Positions 43,282 to 55,179 are shown, numbered from the stretch's first letter. The stretch: 64,000 nucleotides of DNA from Zerene cesonia (GCF_012273895.1 NW_024045134.1:2108001-2172000), one strand, 5' to 3'. Notes: generated from the letters alone by a model not told the origin. Numbers and translations: made by a program.

Positions 43282-43469
43282 AAACAAATCAAGGTAGGCC
43301 TGGACGAAATTATATTTAATTCGGCGATTACAGAATTTTACATCCATATTTTAATCTCAAATTACTCCCACATAACAGTTCGTGTATAAAATAGTTTAAA
43401 AGATATTTATTTACTCTTGTAGCAATGAAATATTATGCACAAATAACATTGTAAACAAAAAACGAGACC

Positions 43470-43645
43470 ACCTTAACTGGGCCAAATTTTAAAAAGACCA
43501 CACGAGAGGCGCAAACTCCTAATATTTAAATATCATTGAAATCATCAAAATCAGTTCACCCAGTCGAGAGTACTGATACTGACGGGTAATAAGCCCAAAA
43601 AATACATCGAATTGAAAACCTTTGTTGAAGTCGGTTAAGAAAAAA
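43470..43645 (-). repeat. R2 repeat, antisense
   Basis: CATCAAAATCAGTTCACCCA and GTTGAAGTCGGTTAAG. Confidence 0.5.
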
Positions 43646-43670
43646 GGAAAAGTGAAAAACATTTTTTTAA

Positions 43671-43853
43671 ATTATTATAAATGCGAAAGTTTGTAAGTAT
43701 GGATGGATGTATGGATGTTTGTTGCTTTTTCACGCGAAAACAGCCTGACGTATCTATAGGAAATTTGGTAGATTCTGATTAGAGTCTGGATTACCATAAA
43801 GGCTTCTTGTTATCCAACAACCAAGCGAGCGTCGCCGCGGGTTACAGTTAGTC
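43671..43853 (+). mobile_element. LH1-related element with different 3' half
   Basis: The 5' half is LH1, but the second half (GATTAGAGTCTGGATTACC to GCCGCGGGTTACAGTTAGT) belongs to another internal type also seen at 10635-10710. Confidence 0.55.
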
Positions 43854-44242
43854 ATAGATAAAATGTTTACTTACAAATTACTAGCAGCACTTGTTCAATG
43901 CTGATCTTAAAAGTTTTAATTTTCAAATGAATTAAATGAATATTTTATTGAATTAATAAAAACATTCGTCTGGTACAAATGTATAAGAATACTTATCCAA
44001 CATGTAAAAAGCACAGTGAGATCACCAAACCAAGAATCGTACATTCGAAATTACTAAAAAATATCAGACAATTATACATAAAAAGGCGTGACATGAACTA
44101 CCCTCATCTCAGCTATTGATTCACTACGGATAATTGAGTACACGCGTGTCACCCCCCCCTCTCCCACCCCCCCACACGTCGCACCTCATTTGATTACAAC
44201 GGAAAAAGCGGCGAAAAATCGAGTAGATGCAGTAATCGGCCC

Positions 44243-44256
44243 GTTGCTATGGTAAC
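44243..44256 (-). promoter_or_regulatory. RFX-type X-box
   Basis: On the minus strand GTTACC-AT-AGCAAC fits GTNRCC-N(0-3)-RGYAAC at every position. It lies in a repeat-free, GC-richer patch (44130-44310) between an AT-rich stretch and an R1 copy. The target gene is not visible here. Confidence 0.45.
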
Positions 44257-44454
44257 CGATATTAACGGGGGTGTCGGTGGCCATGCGGCTCGCTGAAGTG
44301 GGACATTATTAATTGTTGTTGTTTTTCTTTATGTAGTGGCAAAGATATTTAGTGTTAGTTTTAAGATATTTAAATTGCACATTTTTTGCTTTGTATTTAA
44401 AATATTATAGTAGAAAAAGATGTGTATAGAAACAGAAAACACTGCCATTTTCAT

Positions 44455-44768
44455 GCCTTTGCATGCTTTTTCATTTGGGTTGCCTGATGGTAAGCGCTAC
44501 CACAGCCCATGAACATTTGAAGAAGCGTAAGGTTAATTGGAGACCTTACGCCTCTACAAATGAATTGCCGACTTCAAATTAGAACGGAATGAAGAAAAGA
44601 TTGACGAGAGGAATAAAGGAAAAGACTGGAAAGGGTAAGGAAAAGGATATGGGCCTCCGGCTCCCCCATTCACCGAACGAAACACAGCAGTATGCTATTT
44701 CACACTGGTTTTCTGTGGTATTTCGTGGTATATCTCCGGTGCGAGCTGGCCCAATTCGTGCCGAAGCG
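44455..44768 (-). mobile_element. R1 copy, antisense
   Basis: GGTTGCCTGATGGTAAGCGC to GCCCAATTCGTGCCGAAGCG. Confidence 0.65.
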
Positions 44769-44769
44769 A

Positions 44770-46156
44770 GATTCGTATCGAACTCTCAATAAAACTGGAA
44801 CGAGATCCAGTTTTAAAATAAAAAAAAAAATCGTTATTTCTGAAAACATACTGTAACCCTATCTTACATTTTACTGGCAAATTCTGGAATTTTCCGCAAT
44901 TTTCCACCTACATTAAATAAAAAAGAGTAAATGTTTTTAATGACAAGATGACTTTTTCGCTACATGATTATGAAAAAGTGAAAAAGGTGGTATGTTCCTT
45001 TATAATATTATGATAGCCCAGTGAATATAAAATGCTTATCTAAATATTCACTTTTGAATACTTATTGATTTATGTATTCTATACAGTCAAAAATTTTAAA
45101 TGTAACACTGTAAATTAAAACTTCCCCAAGTAAAACTTATATCAAATAAAACGACTCCCACACATCCCGCCTCATTACCAAACGGCTGGCTACCGAGCAC
45201 ATAAATAGATTCCGCACATAATACATCCGATTCCACCCCCACACCCCTCATTTTTGTTAAAAAGCCTAAAACAGCCCGACCCAGTTTAAACCCCTCATGC
45301 AGATTAGCTAAAACTACGCATTTTTTACCCCACGAGGGGGTTCCCCGTTCTTCCCTTAACTACCAAAACGACAGGGGTGCGGGGGGGGGTAAAGTTTTCG
45401 TTTTAACATGTCCAAAGGCACGCATTCGGAGCCGTTTGTTAAAATGAAATCATAATACCCTTTTGCTTCATATTTTTAGGTACGTAATTCGATTTTATTA
45501 TTGTAATTAGCGGTTTGGTGTACACTGTTTCTAAGATGAGATTTCCGTGGAAGGTGTCGTGTGATAGGTGGTTAAATAGTTCAATTGTTATATCCTATTT
45601 CACCCCTTACAAATTGGTTTTTTTTAATTAAATATACGTTTTAGTTGCGTCTTTGGTACAATGGTTAATGCATGAGTGTAAAATCGAGGAGTCCTGGGTT
45701 CGATCTAACAAAAAAGCCTGTGTCTTGCAGGACACAGAAGGCTGATAACCTACTTATCCATAAAGAAAATCTATCAGTGAAACAGATGTATACCATCTGC
45801 CCCATACCCCACTAGGGGACACGAGACTTCACATAAATATACATTCTTCTATCGGAACAATTTTGGAAAACAGATGAATTAAGTAGAGGAAACACACAGA
45901 GTTATTAATAGAATAAATAAATGATTTCTTATATTTTATATTGTTAGAAAATGTAATGTTTAGTTATCACAACACATTAATTTTTAATTACTAAAACACG
46001 TTATATACATGAAACTGCATTTTTGTAATTTTATGTTTGTAATTACTCGAAATACGGATACGAACGAAGTGTAATATATTAAAAAGCTTACTTTCATATG
46101 AATTTATTTACATTACGCAATATTCTCGCCTAATATTTGGAATTTTATTGTTTTTG
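44770..46156. other. Intergenic stretch around S1
   Basis: 45120-45430 is repeat-free and has C-runs and G-runs (CCCCACGAGGGGGTTCCCCG, GTGCGGGGGGGGGTAAAG); it may be a conserved non-coding block. No ORF. Confidence 0.35.
45647..45832 (+). mobile_element. S1 SINE
   Basis: CTTTGGTACAATGGTTAATG and GGGTTCGATC mark the tRNA-like head; the body ends ACTAGGGGACACGAGACTTC. Confidence 0.7.
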
Positions 46157-46366
46157 ACGTGACAACGTCTTAAATTAGGTTGCGGCTCGGAGGCACTCAT
46201 GAAAAAGTGTAACGCCCGGTAACGTTACGATGAGTCACCGAACTATGATCGGTCCGCCGCGCGCGTAGCACTAGAGAATTAGGCGCATTGAATCGGCGCG
46301 TGCTTGTGTCTCTGTCTCTGTCTTTCTCGAGCGTTCTTGGCGTTGGAAAAAAAGACGTTGTCACGT
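46157..46366. mobile_element. MITE-like DNA element with 15-bp perfect TIRs
   Basis: The element begins ACGTGACAACGTCTT and ends with the exact complement AAGACGTTGTCACGT. Its roughly 180-bp interior is unusually CpG-rich for this window (for example CCGCCGCGCGCG) and has no coding capacity. It is a non-autonomous DNA transposon; the superfamily is not assigned. Confidence 0.75.
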
Positions 46367-46403
46367 AAAATCTTCGCCCGTAAAACCGACTTTACAGGCA
46401 ACC

Positions 46404-46617
46404 ATTTTTATGACATAGTTATGGCAATGCAGCTGGTGGGTCGCCTGATGGTAAGCGCTACCACTGACCATGAACATTTGGAGAGGCGTAAGGCCAATTG
46501 TAGACGTTATGCCTCTACAAATGGATTGCCGACCTACGGTAAAGGATTAAGAAAGGATTGACGAGAGGAATAAGGGAAAGGATTGGGAACGATAAGGAAA
46601 AGGATATAGGCCTCCGT
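46404..46617 (-). mobile_element. R1 copy, antisense, 5' truncated
   Basis: GGCAATGCAGCTGGTGGGTC to AAGGATATAGGCCTCCG; follows the MITE at 46157-46366 closely. Confidence 0.6.
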
Positions 46618-47126
46618 AATATTAATTAATCGCTTTTTAGATTTGATTCAACACTCGCTACTTATCTACTGATCCGATTTTGACAATGTTTCGCTTGTTA
46701 ACATTTTACACCTGAAAATATTTAGAGGAATAAAAATTGGGTTCATCTAGATGATAGATGTGTAATAGTAGACTAGCTTTCTGCCCTTGGCTTCACCTGT
46801 AAAGTAAAGGAATTATCATAGAATAGAGACATTTGACTTGGTTAAAAAGTAGCCCATGGACAACTCTCTATCCTCTTAAATATCCCCAGAATCTTAAATC
46901 ACATCATGACATCGATCCGTTGCGACATGGAACAGAGACAAATAAACACAATTTCACATTACAGTATTAGTTAGAGTATGTCCTACTAAAATTATAAGGC
47001 ACGCAATTTTGTAAAAATGTCTGAATATGCGTGTCTATTACACTTCCTCGCAGTGATTCTCTTTTCGATTTTCTATTTACCAGAAAAATACAAAATATAT
47101 GGATGATATGATAGGGATATAGTATT

Positions 47127-47298
47127 GTCTTGTGTTTGATTTAACGCGAGTATTATACATTTAGACATTAAAGACTTTTTAACGGATTTTAAACGCGATT
47201 TATTCATTATATTATTAACCCGACGTATCGAACACTTTACAGCACGGGGAGACAGAAGTACACAGTACGTTAAAAAGTCTTTAATTTCTAAATGATAG
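47127..47298 (+). repeat. FB1 repeat with inverted ends
   Basis: ATTAAAGACTTTTTAACG at 47167 is mirrored by CGTTAAAAAGTCTTTAAT near 47268. Confidence 0.6.
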
Positions 47299-47437
47299 GG
47301 ATAAACTTGCTTTTGTCTGTGGTTTTGTCCGCAGGTGAATGCGCACAGCACAACTATGTCAAACAAGAAAGCTCTTTCTAGGAAAATATGATCGCAGTCA
47401 TAAGCTAACCTCTGATGTTAGATACTATTATGAATTA

Positions 47438-47595
47438 ACTAGCTGCGCCCCGCGGTTTCACCCTAGGTGAAGCTTACCTAGCTGTCCAGCTATCTACGTA
47501 CCAAATTTCATTGTAATCGGTTCAGTAGTTTTTGCGTGAAAGAGCAACAAACACACACATCCTTACAAGCTTTCGCATTTATAATATTAGTAGGA
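47438..47595 (-). mobile_element. LH1 antisense, internally deleted
   Basis: ACTAGCTGCGCCCCGCGGTT, then a deletion to AGCTGTCCAGCTATCTACG, and the normal 5' end at TAATATTAGTAGGA. Confidence 0.7.
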
Positions 47596-48029
47596 TTAAT
47601 TCAGTAAAATATATAATAATTACATACCTCGCCGATGGTATACGTTATGTATGTTACCTATTCCATTCTCACAACACACGCCGGGGTCAGAGTCCATAAT
47701 TATTTGCCGATTTATTAGTTCCCTCCAAACCCTCTAATTCCAGCCGGAGTTCGCGTTTTATTTCTAAAACGATTTTAGATAGGGGTAGCTTTGACCCGTG
47801 GTACACGTGATAGGCTTTGGCAATTTATACAAATATGATCACTACAGAGCATAAAATAAAGTCGCTTTCTCTGTCCCTATGACCCTATGTATATCTTTAA
47901 AACTACGATACAGATTTTGATGGGTCTTTTTATAGATAGATGATTCAAGAGGAAGTTTTATATGTATGGTAACATCTATTTAACGCGCGAAGCCGCGGGC
48001 AAAAGCTTGTAAAGAATAAACCTTTTTTA

Positions 48030-48128
48030 GTTTTGTATGTTTGTAATGTTTTAACTTAAAAACTACTGGACCGATTTCAAACTTTCTTAATGTACCTACC
48101 AGGGGCGAAGCTGGGGCCGACATCTAGT
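48030..48128 (+). mobile_element. LH2 3' part
   Basis: AAACTACTGGACCGATTTCA to GGGGCGAAGCTGGGGCCGAC and CTAGT. Confidence 0.55.
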
Positions 48129-49029
48129 TATTAATAATATTATTTAGTTCGCTTCCTAGTTATATTTGAGATTTGGTTATAATAAGAAGTAGTTGGAGTT
48201 AAATAAAGAAGAGTTTTTTATTCAAACCATGTGGAAAAATTAGGTGAAGGAAACGTAGGTAGTTTGGAATGATAAATAATATTTTTAACAGCAAATCTAA
48301 ATCGCCTTCGAATTGTTAGAACTAGACTAAATCTATGTGGGACCACACGGAAAGCACCGGTTTTCAAATGAAATAAGTATCACCCAAATCGGTTCACTCG
48401 GTAAAAAGGTGTGTATAAATAAACGGAATAAAAGGTTCTCGATTCGACTGTAGAGTTTTATACTTTTCAGAATTATTCTTTTCAGGTCTAACGATGGTAA
48501 ATTTGGAAAAGATCGTTGGTGTTTTTAATCAAATTTATATGCTTACTAGACGCTCGTCTCGACTCCGCCCGGATATCAAGATTCCTGTTTTATCCAAGCT
48601 CATTTAATCGGGATAAAATTCCTACCACTCAAGTCAGCTCATACAGTGCCTGTATACCAAATTTCACCAGAATCCGTTCATTAGTTTCAGCGTGATTAAC
48701 AATCAAACAAACTTCCTTCCTTAAGAGCGTATAACTCGCACCGCGTACACACCGATCCGATATGTAAAGAGCTATGTCGCCCAGAGGCATCGTTATGCAC
48801 GCCAATAATGTTTTTTCCTATCCCAACAGTATCTGATAAATAAGATCAATATACTATGACCATATTTTTTATAAATCAAGTATGTATTTAATTACTTTTC
48901 GTATCTCTCGAGTCTAATTTTTACATTTTTATGTTGTGATAATGTTTTTAATACGATATACAGGTTTAAAGATAGATTGTATACGTTAGAATATGTATTT
49001 TATTGAGAAGTTCTCGCAAACCTTTATAG

Positions 49030-49209
49030 ATGGCGCGGAGTAGATGTGTATGTGTTTGTTACACTTTCACGCAAAAACTACTGAACCGATTGCAATGAAA
49101 TTTGGTACGTAGACAGCTGGACAACTGGAATGACATATAGGCAACTTTGTATCCCGATATTCCTACGGGATACGGAGTTACGCGGGTGAAACCGCAGGGC
49201 GCTGCTAGT
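49030..49209 (+). mobile_element. LH1, 5' truncated
   Basis: GCAAAAACTACTGAACCGAT onward to GCTGCTAGT with 3' hairpin. Confidence 0.7.
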
Positions 49210-49408
49210 AGTATAATAGTTATAATAATGAAAACTAAAAATTGTTCGCCTTCTTATATCGAAGAAATGTTGTGAGTATGGTTACCTACAGATATATTCC
49301 AGAAGCAGTCAATATTTTAAAATCAGTAATGACAGTTTCTATGTTTTCTTTCTTCAATGCCTCTTTTTAGAGGACCAGCTGTCTGTAATGTGTCTAGATT
49401 GGTCTGGA

Positions 49409-49444
49409 CCATCTATCGCCCCAGTAGAGGACACGGGACTTCAC
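49409..49444 (+). mobile_element. S1 SINE 3' remnant
   Basis: Only CCCCAGTAGAGGACACGGGA with CTTCAC is clear. Confidence 0.4.
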
Positions 49445-49552
49445 TTTTTATACGCCGCATACATCATACAGTGCCTTATTGCGTTATAATGTGACGGTGC
49501 GATGATGTGAGAACAGCAGGATGGCGTTTAGAAAATAAGGATTAGCTTCATA

Positions 49553-49665
49553 TGTGGTAGTCGAGCACGCTTCGACACGAATTGGGCCAGCTCGCACCGG
49601 GGAAGTACCACAGCCCCATGGAAGACCGGCGTGAAATAGCGTTCTGTTGTGTTTCGTTTCGGCTC
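49553..49665 (+). mobile_element. R1 5' part only
   Basis: GTGGTAGTCGAGCACGCTTC to CGTTCTGTTGTGTTTCG; the 3' half is absent. Confidence 0.6.
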
Positions 49666-49910
49666 ACTCGTTTATCAATTCGCCCAGGAACTAGGAAGTG
49701 GTTAAGAAATACGAATTATGATAGTCGTTACTTAGAAAAAAGCGTATAACTTGAAATTATATGAGTTTACTTGTAATTAATGATTAAAATTTAATAACTT
49801 TCGAAATAGATAACATTATGGAAATTTCTAGATGTTTTATCAGTTATAAGCTAAACTATCCCTGATTCTAGTAGACCTAGATGATTCCATCTAGTAGGGA
49901 TCAACAAAAA

Positions 49911-50008
49911 ATGTCTCTGACAGGACACAGAAGGCTGTAAGACTGTAATGCAAATCTACCCGTGAAACATATATCAAATGTCCCATACCCCACTAGAGGA
50001 CATGGGCC
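49911..50008 (+). mobile_element. S1 SINE fragment
   Basis: CAGGACACAGAAGGCTG and CCCATACCCCACTAGAGGAC remain. Confidence 0.6.
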
Positions 50009-50450
50009 AATACTTGAATACCTACTAATAAACCTGTCATATTTATTTAACCATTCCGGTAGACCGAGCAGATACTAAATAAGGTCCAATATATACATGT
50101 AGAATGGCCTAACCCAACTTTTCAATTAAAAGATTTTTGCGAGGGTCCGCTGGCACCCGCGGCCTCCGCACTCGAGCAAATACATGAAAAGGTCGTAGAT
50201 TCGATTATGTTACACACAAGTTAGGGTTTTATCTCTGGGTTAATTCATGGCGATAGGGTTTTAGGTCTTTTGCCCTTTGTTGTATTTTCTGGTATTTGTT
50301 ATGCGGGATTTGTATATATGTGTGTGTTTTGTTATTGCGTAGTATGTTGTAATGTCTAGTTGATAACTCTTTTATAGACACTCATTTAGTAAAAATTTTA
50401 TATTTTACGTACATTAATCTTACATTTACTATTTAAATTAATCTTACATT

Positions 50451-50504
50451 TACTATTATTATTAATTTTACATACGTACGTATGTTAGATTAATAATAAT
50501 AGTA
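50451..50504. repeat. 54-nt near-perfect palindrome
   Basis: Centred on ACATACGTACGTATGT with TACTATTATTATTAA arms; two mismatched pairs out of 27. Confidence 0.8.
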
Positions 50505-50815
50505 TAAAAATCTGATAGGTTTTCTATCTATTAAAATCTACTAGTATTTAATAAACACACATATATATTACTAAAATAACTAGGTATAAATAAAGACACT
50601 AGTAATTGTAAGTAATCTTTTATAAGTATTTATCAATCGTAATGTTAAAACTACCGATTCGGAATTTCTCCCACCGACAAGGCTCAAGAAACTGACCAAA
50701 CAATAAATTCATTTCATTTCAATTCATTCTTAAGTGCAGTTTCGTCAAGTTAAGAATGTATGTGACGTAAGTCTTATTCATTAAAGTTACGAAGGCAGTT
50801 ACAAATTATAAATGA

Positions 50816-50986
50816 ACTAGCTGTTCGCCCCGGCTTCGCCCGTGGTATATACATAGCCTATGTCACTCAGTGAAGTTGTAGCTTCCTAATGGTGAAAGAA
50901 TTTTACAAATCTTTCCAGTGATTTACGCTTAAAAACGATATAAATATAGAAAAAAAACAATTTTCCTATTTATAATATAAGTGTAG
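50816..50986 (-). mobile_element. LH2 Helitron-like element
   Basis: ACTAGCTGTTCGCCCCGGCT, then TGTCACTCAGTGAAGTTGTA, ending TATAATATAAGTGTAG. Confidence 0.65.
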
Positions 50987-51229
50987 TTATTGGTTTAAAA
51001 ATAAATTAGATAGCAATATTTATATTGTTTATTGGAAATAATAAGAAGCTGGCTTCGTCCGCCTATGCCGATAAAAAGATAGTCCAGAAAAAGGGGTTTA
51101 CCCAAATATTTCTCGTTCCCCCGGAATTTCCGAAATTCTATGTCCTTTCTTGAGTAACAAACTTCATCCAAACCGATTCTATAGTAATGTCGTGAAGAAA
51201 AGACGGAGAGATAATTATTTGACATTTGT

Positions 51230-51412
51230 AACGGATTTTAAACGCGATTTATTCATCTCTCGTCTCCTCCGTCTCCCCTTGACCACGCTCGCTGTAGTGT
51301 TCGAAACGTCGGGTTAATAACATAATGAATAAATCGCGTTTAAACCCGTTAAAAAGTTTTTAATTTCTAGATGTATAATACTCGCGTGAAATCAAACACA
51401 AGAAAATACTAT
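51230..51412. repeat. FB1 foldback copy
   Basis: 51230-51256 and 51325-51350 are near-perfect inverted arms (TTTAAACGCGATTTATTCAT core), about 68 nt apart. Confidence 0.65.
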
Positions 51413-51670
51413 AAGTCCTACTGCTACTATAAACGCGAAAATCTAATTTAATCTAATCACACAGATGCAAAAAAGCGAAGCTTTTTGTACTACCCAAGCA
51501 TAGAATGAACAGATACTTACCAGAGAAGCGAGCTTTTGGGCCACATCATAGCTTATCATCGAGCATAAGCGTGGCTAAGCGAGAAGATATTCATCGACAA
51601 AGAAATTATCCCCAAATCGCTAAATAAATGTGGGTAAGTTTTAAGACGGAAGGTACGAATAAATCAAATA

Positions 51671-51891
51671 TCCTACTAGGAATATCATAAATGCGAAAGT
51701 TTGTAAGGATATGTGTGTGTTTGTTGCTCTTTCACGCAAATACTACTGAACCCATTGCAATGAAATTTGGTACGTAGACAGCTGAACAACTGGAATAACA
51801 TATAAGTAATAAAGTAAGTAACATAAACTTTTATCCCGATATTCTCACGGGATACATACTTATGCGGGTGAAACCGCGGGATGCAGCTAGT
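51671..51891 (+). mobile_element. LH1 Helitron-like element
   Basis: Ends TCCTACTAGGAATATCATAA and GCAGCTAGT; contains a small local duplication (AAGTAATAAAGTAAGTAAC). Confidence 0.7.
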
Positions 51892-52444
51892 TATGTTATA
51901 TTTAGTCAAATTAGTCCACCAATAAATAAATTAACAGCAGTTATTGGTCAAAAATAAACCACACATTTTAACTCAATCGAGTACCAAACTGAGTGAACAG
52001 GCAATAACTAGGACTAAAAAGAACAAATGATAGATGTTAAGGAAAGAAAAAAAGACCATAAATGTGTGTGTGTGAATAAAAAATAATAATAGTCCTTATA
52101 ATAACTTGAAAAACTGCACAAATGATATTAATTATTCGCGTATAACACTTATACACCAAGACTGCACCTAACATAATAATAATTTGGCTATTTCTAAGAA
52201 TGGGGTGAACAGCTGGCGTGTCCTTGGCGCCTTGCACGGGATTAGAAGCCGTAGTCAGTTGTCCCATGGCCCTGTTTCCCGGAACGAGACGCGGGGTCAT
52301 CGGCCTAGGTACCCGAATTCGAATGCACTAAAAACTTAACAAAATGGCGCACGACCTGTTACTGTAACATTACTCTATGCCAGTTTTCGGTAACATTCGG
52401 AGGTGGGTTTTCATTCTAAGATAACTTAATTTTTTGTAATTTTT

Positions 52445-52652
52445 TATGTATTCGGTAAGTGCTGGTGGTTCGTCTGATGGTAAGCGATCACAACCGCCTT
52501 GAACGATTGCAGAGGTAGATGCCTCTACGAGCGCGTAGCCCCGCTTTTAGCAAAGCATAAGAAGAGAATTGACGTCAGGAAAATCTTCTGTGAGGATGGA
52601 CTCTCCTGGTATGAGCTGGCCTGATTCGTAAAGTATGCTCGGCTCCCACAAT
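52445..52652 (-). mobile_element. R1 copy, antisense, internally deleted
   Basis: AGTGCTGGTGGTTCGTCTGA and GGCCTGATTCGTAAAGTATG. Confidence 0.55.
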
Positions 52653-52876
52653 TAAAACTTTGCTGATATGATTTAGGGCGATTCATTTCAATGCACGTCT
52701 GAAAATCTTAAATAAATCCAACTCAAACTCAAAAATGAACCAAGAAACCGAGAAATAGAAGAAAATAAGAAATAGAGACTTATAGAGGGTACCACTAGCG
52801 ACTTAATCTAAACATAGTATAAGGTACATATAAACCTTTAATCTATACCCATAGAAAAGAGTTTACTCCTTTCTTA

Positions 52877-52990
52877 AAGGCCGGTAAAACACACACCATA
52901 CTCCTGGTATTGTGGGTGCAACTGGGCGACGTGGGGCACTTAACATCAGGTGACCCGTCTGCTCGCTTGCCTGCTCTATCACATAAAAAA
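52877..52990 (+). repeat. Short poly(A)-type repeat, R1-like tail
   Basis: AAAGGCCGGTAAAACACACA and TTGCCTGCTCTATCACATAA; related to the stretch at 525-612. Confidence 0.45.
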
Positions 52991-53934
52991 TTCATGGAAT
53001 AAAAATATTTGATTTGTATTAGTTTGCAATAAATTAACTCTATAATTCTTAGACTAGGAGAAATGTATATTATGTCCGTGTGACTTCATCTATTTCTTTT
53101 TCATTTTACAGTTTGTTTGTATTAGAAACTATATAACTTCTAGTAGACAGTAAAAGTTGTTTACTGGTAATTTTCAACCGACACCCCAAAAACGAAGATG
53201 TCTCTCCATTCGACTCAATATTTTTTGATTTTGACGTGATTCACTCGATTATTTTTTGTGCTTAATAGAAAAGTATTGTCATCTTAGAATTTGGAGTGGT
53301 ACCCCCTCCCCCCAAGGGACGTGGGAGACAATTGTTATGGGAAAATAATTTATTTGTGAAAATGTTCCCAACACCTGTCCAGTCTCCTTAGAACAAGTTA
53401 CATTTCACCCGGCACGCACACACGCACACGCGCCACACGCACACAGACACATGCCACGTCATAAATGTACGCATACTGATGTACAAATAATTGCCAGATT
53501 ATATCTTATTACTTTTTTGTTTAATATTTCGTTTGAATTTAGGAAAAAGATTTAAAATGCAGGGCTACAATTATAATCTCTAGTAATAAAGTAGTGATGA
53601 AATCTTGTATTAAAATCGTTAATAGTTGTAGTATGTTTTAAACTAGCTGCGCGGCGCGGTTTCGCCCGGAAATCACGGGCAAAAGCAAGTGTTTCTATAG
53701 ATTATGTCTTATTCTAATTTGTGTCTGCATCATTGTCAAGTATTGAAAAAATCTATTCAGTGGTTTCCGTGTGATAGATTAACTAACATAAATACATTCA
53801 CATAAATATTCTCGTTTGTAATATTAGAAAGATTTATCGAATGAGCAGTTTAAAAATATCGAAAGAGTCAATGTAACACTTATAAATGTATGTTTTCTCA
53901 AAGATTCCATTTATCTATTTACATGAAATGTATC
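52990..53934. other. Intergenic stretch
   Basis: Has an R2-like piece near 53175-53240, a CA-rich run at 53408-53455 and an ACTAGCTGCGCGGCGCGGTT Helitron-like end at 53643. No gene. Confidence 0.35.
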
Positions 53935-54108
53935 TCCGCTCCTTGGTATAGCGGTTAACGCGTGAGCGTAGAACCGAGGGGTCCTGGATTCGAATCCCGG
54001 TGGCGACGTACACAAAAAAAAGATGTCTCGGTCTGGCAGGACACAGAAGGATCACCTATTTGTCCGTAAAGAAAATATATCAGTGAAACAGATGTATATC
54101 ATCTGCCT
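53935..54108 (+). mobile_element. S1 SINE, 3' end lost
   Basis: Good A box CTTGGTATAGCGGTTAACGC and B box GATTCGAATCC. The body breaks off after CAGATGTATATCATCTGCC. Confidence 0.7.
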
Positions 54109-54294
54109 CCTCAATAATGAAAAAAATCCTCAATAAATGGGCTATCTATGAATGGAAATTTTTTTCAAATCGGAATAGTAGTTCATGAGATTAGTGCGTT
54201 CAAACAAACTCATCAGCTTTATAATATTAGTATAGATATTAAAACACAATAATGTATATCTTTAATTTATTTCCTTAAGCTCACATTTCTCTTA

Positions 54295-54376
54295 ACGGTA
54301 ACAGTAACAAGTTCGAATCCCGCCTCGAAAATTTCTCATTTATTGCCATTACAATGCTATAAAACTAACAATTAAA
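54295..54376 (+). mobile_element. S2 fragment
   Basis: Contains AGTTCGAATCCCGCCTCG followed by AAAATTTCTCATTTA and the CAATGCTATAAAACTAAC terminal block. Confidence 0.55.
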
Positions 54377-54835
54377 AATAACAAGATAATTAAATGTAAG
54401 TGCGAAGAGATGTAGCCTGATCATTTTAGTTACAACGGTCTAAAAAGTATGATAATCGAATAACGTCTCACATGTTTAACACTAGCATGAAGCCGTAAAT
54501 CATTTTGATATATTATAACGAATTAAAAACGGGATTTATATACAAATAGCATTTTGGCCGCGACTTCGCTCGCGTGCTCAAGTTCTCATGAATCAGAAAA
54601 TAGCCTATTTCATTGTCTAGACTTTTTCTCGTTTTTTTTATTTATTTATTTATTCTTTACAGTACATATTACCGAAAAATAAATTGACATTGTAAAAAAA
54701 AAGACCAAACAGGCACATATGCACTATAAGGCGGCCTTATTGCTCAAGAGCAATCTCTTCCAGGCAACCTTTTTGTAAAGGAATGTTTAACGTGTACGCG
54801 ATGGCACAAAGCAACTTTTTCTTTCGTTCTTCTTC

Positions 54836-55179
54836 TAAAACTGCGATTAATAACGCGAAAGTTTGCATGTATGGATGTATATATGTATGGATGTTTGTTA
54901 CTCTTTCACGCAAAAACTATGCCAGAAAAATTGCTTACTTCACTGACTTAAGCCTTCTCCTCGAGACAGCAAAATCCGACTAATAACTAAAGTTTGCATG
55001 TATGGATGTATATATGTATGGATGATTGTTACTCTTTCACGCAAAAACTACTGAAGCGATCGCAATGAAATTTGGTCCGTAGATAGCTGAACAACTGGAA
55101 TAACAGATGAGCAACTTTTTATCCTGATATTCCTACGGAACACAGAGTTACGCGGACGAAACTGCGAGGCGCAGCTAGT
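54836..55179 (+). mobile_element. LH1 with duplicated 5' segment
   Basis: AGTTTGCATGTATGGATGTA and TATGTATGGATG appear twice about 141 nt apart; the second copy continues to GCGCAGCTAGT. Confidence 0.65.

Larger units (their letters stand above)
38946..44454. other. Intergenic region downstream of the gene
   Basis: Besides listed elements, 40550-42075 is AT-rich with a mixed repeat-like block near 41330-41640 (CAAATTTCATTTAAATCTGT). The 110-residue ORF at 40578-40910 is Phe/Leu/Ile-rich by composition and not credible. 44130-44310 is a unique GC-richer patch with the X-box. Confidence 0.5.
46620..49029. other. Intergenic stretch with diverged repeat ends
   Basis: 46775-46985 (GACTAGCTTTCTGCCCTTGG to a terminal ATTACAGTATTAGTTAGAG) and 48540-48720 (CTAGACGCTCGTCTCGACTC, ATTAGTTTCAGCGTGATTAA) look like Helitron- or RTE-type remnants. 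47640-47850 is unassigned. Confidence 0.35.
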
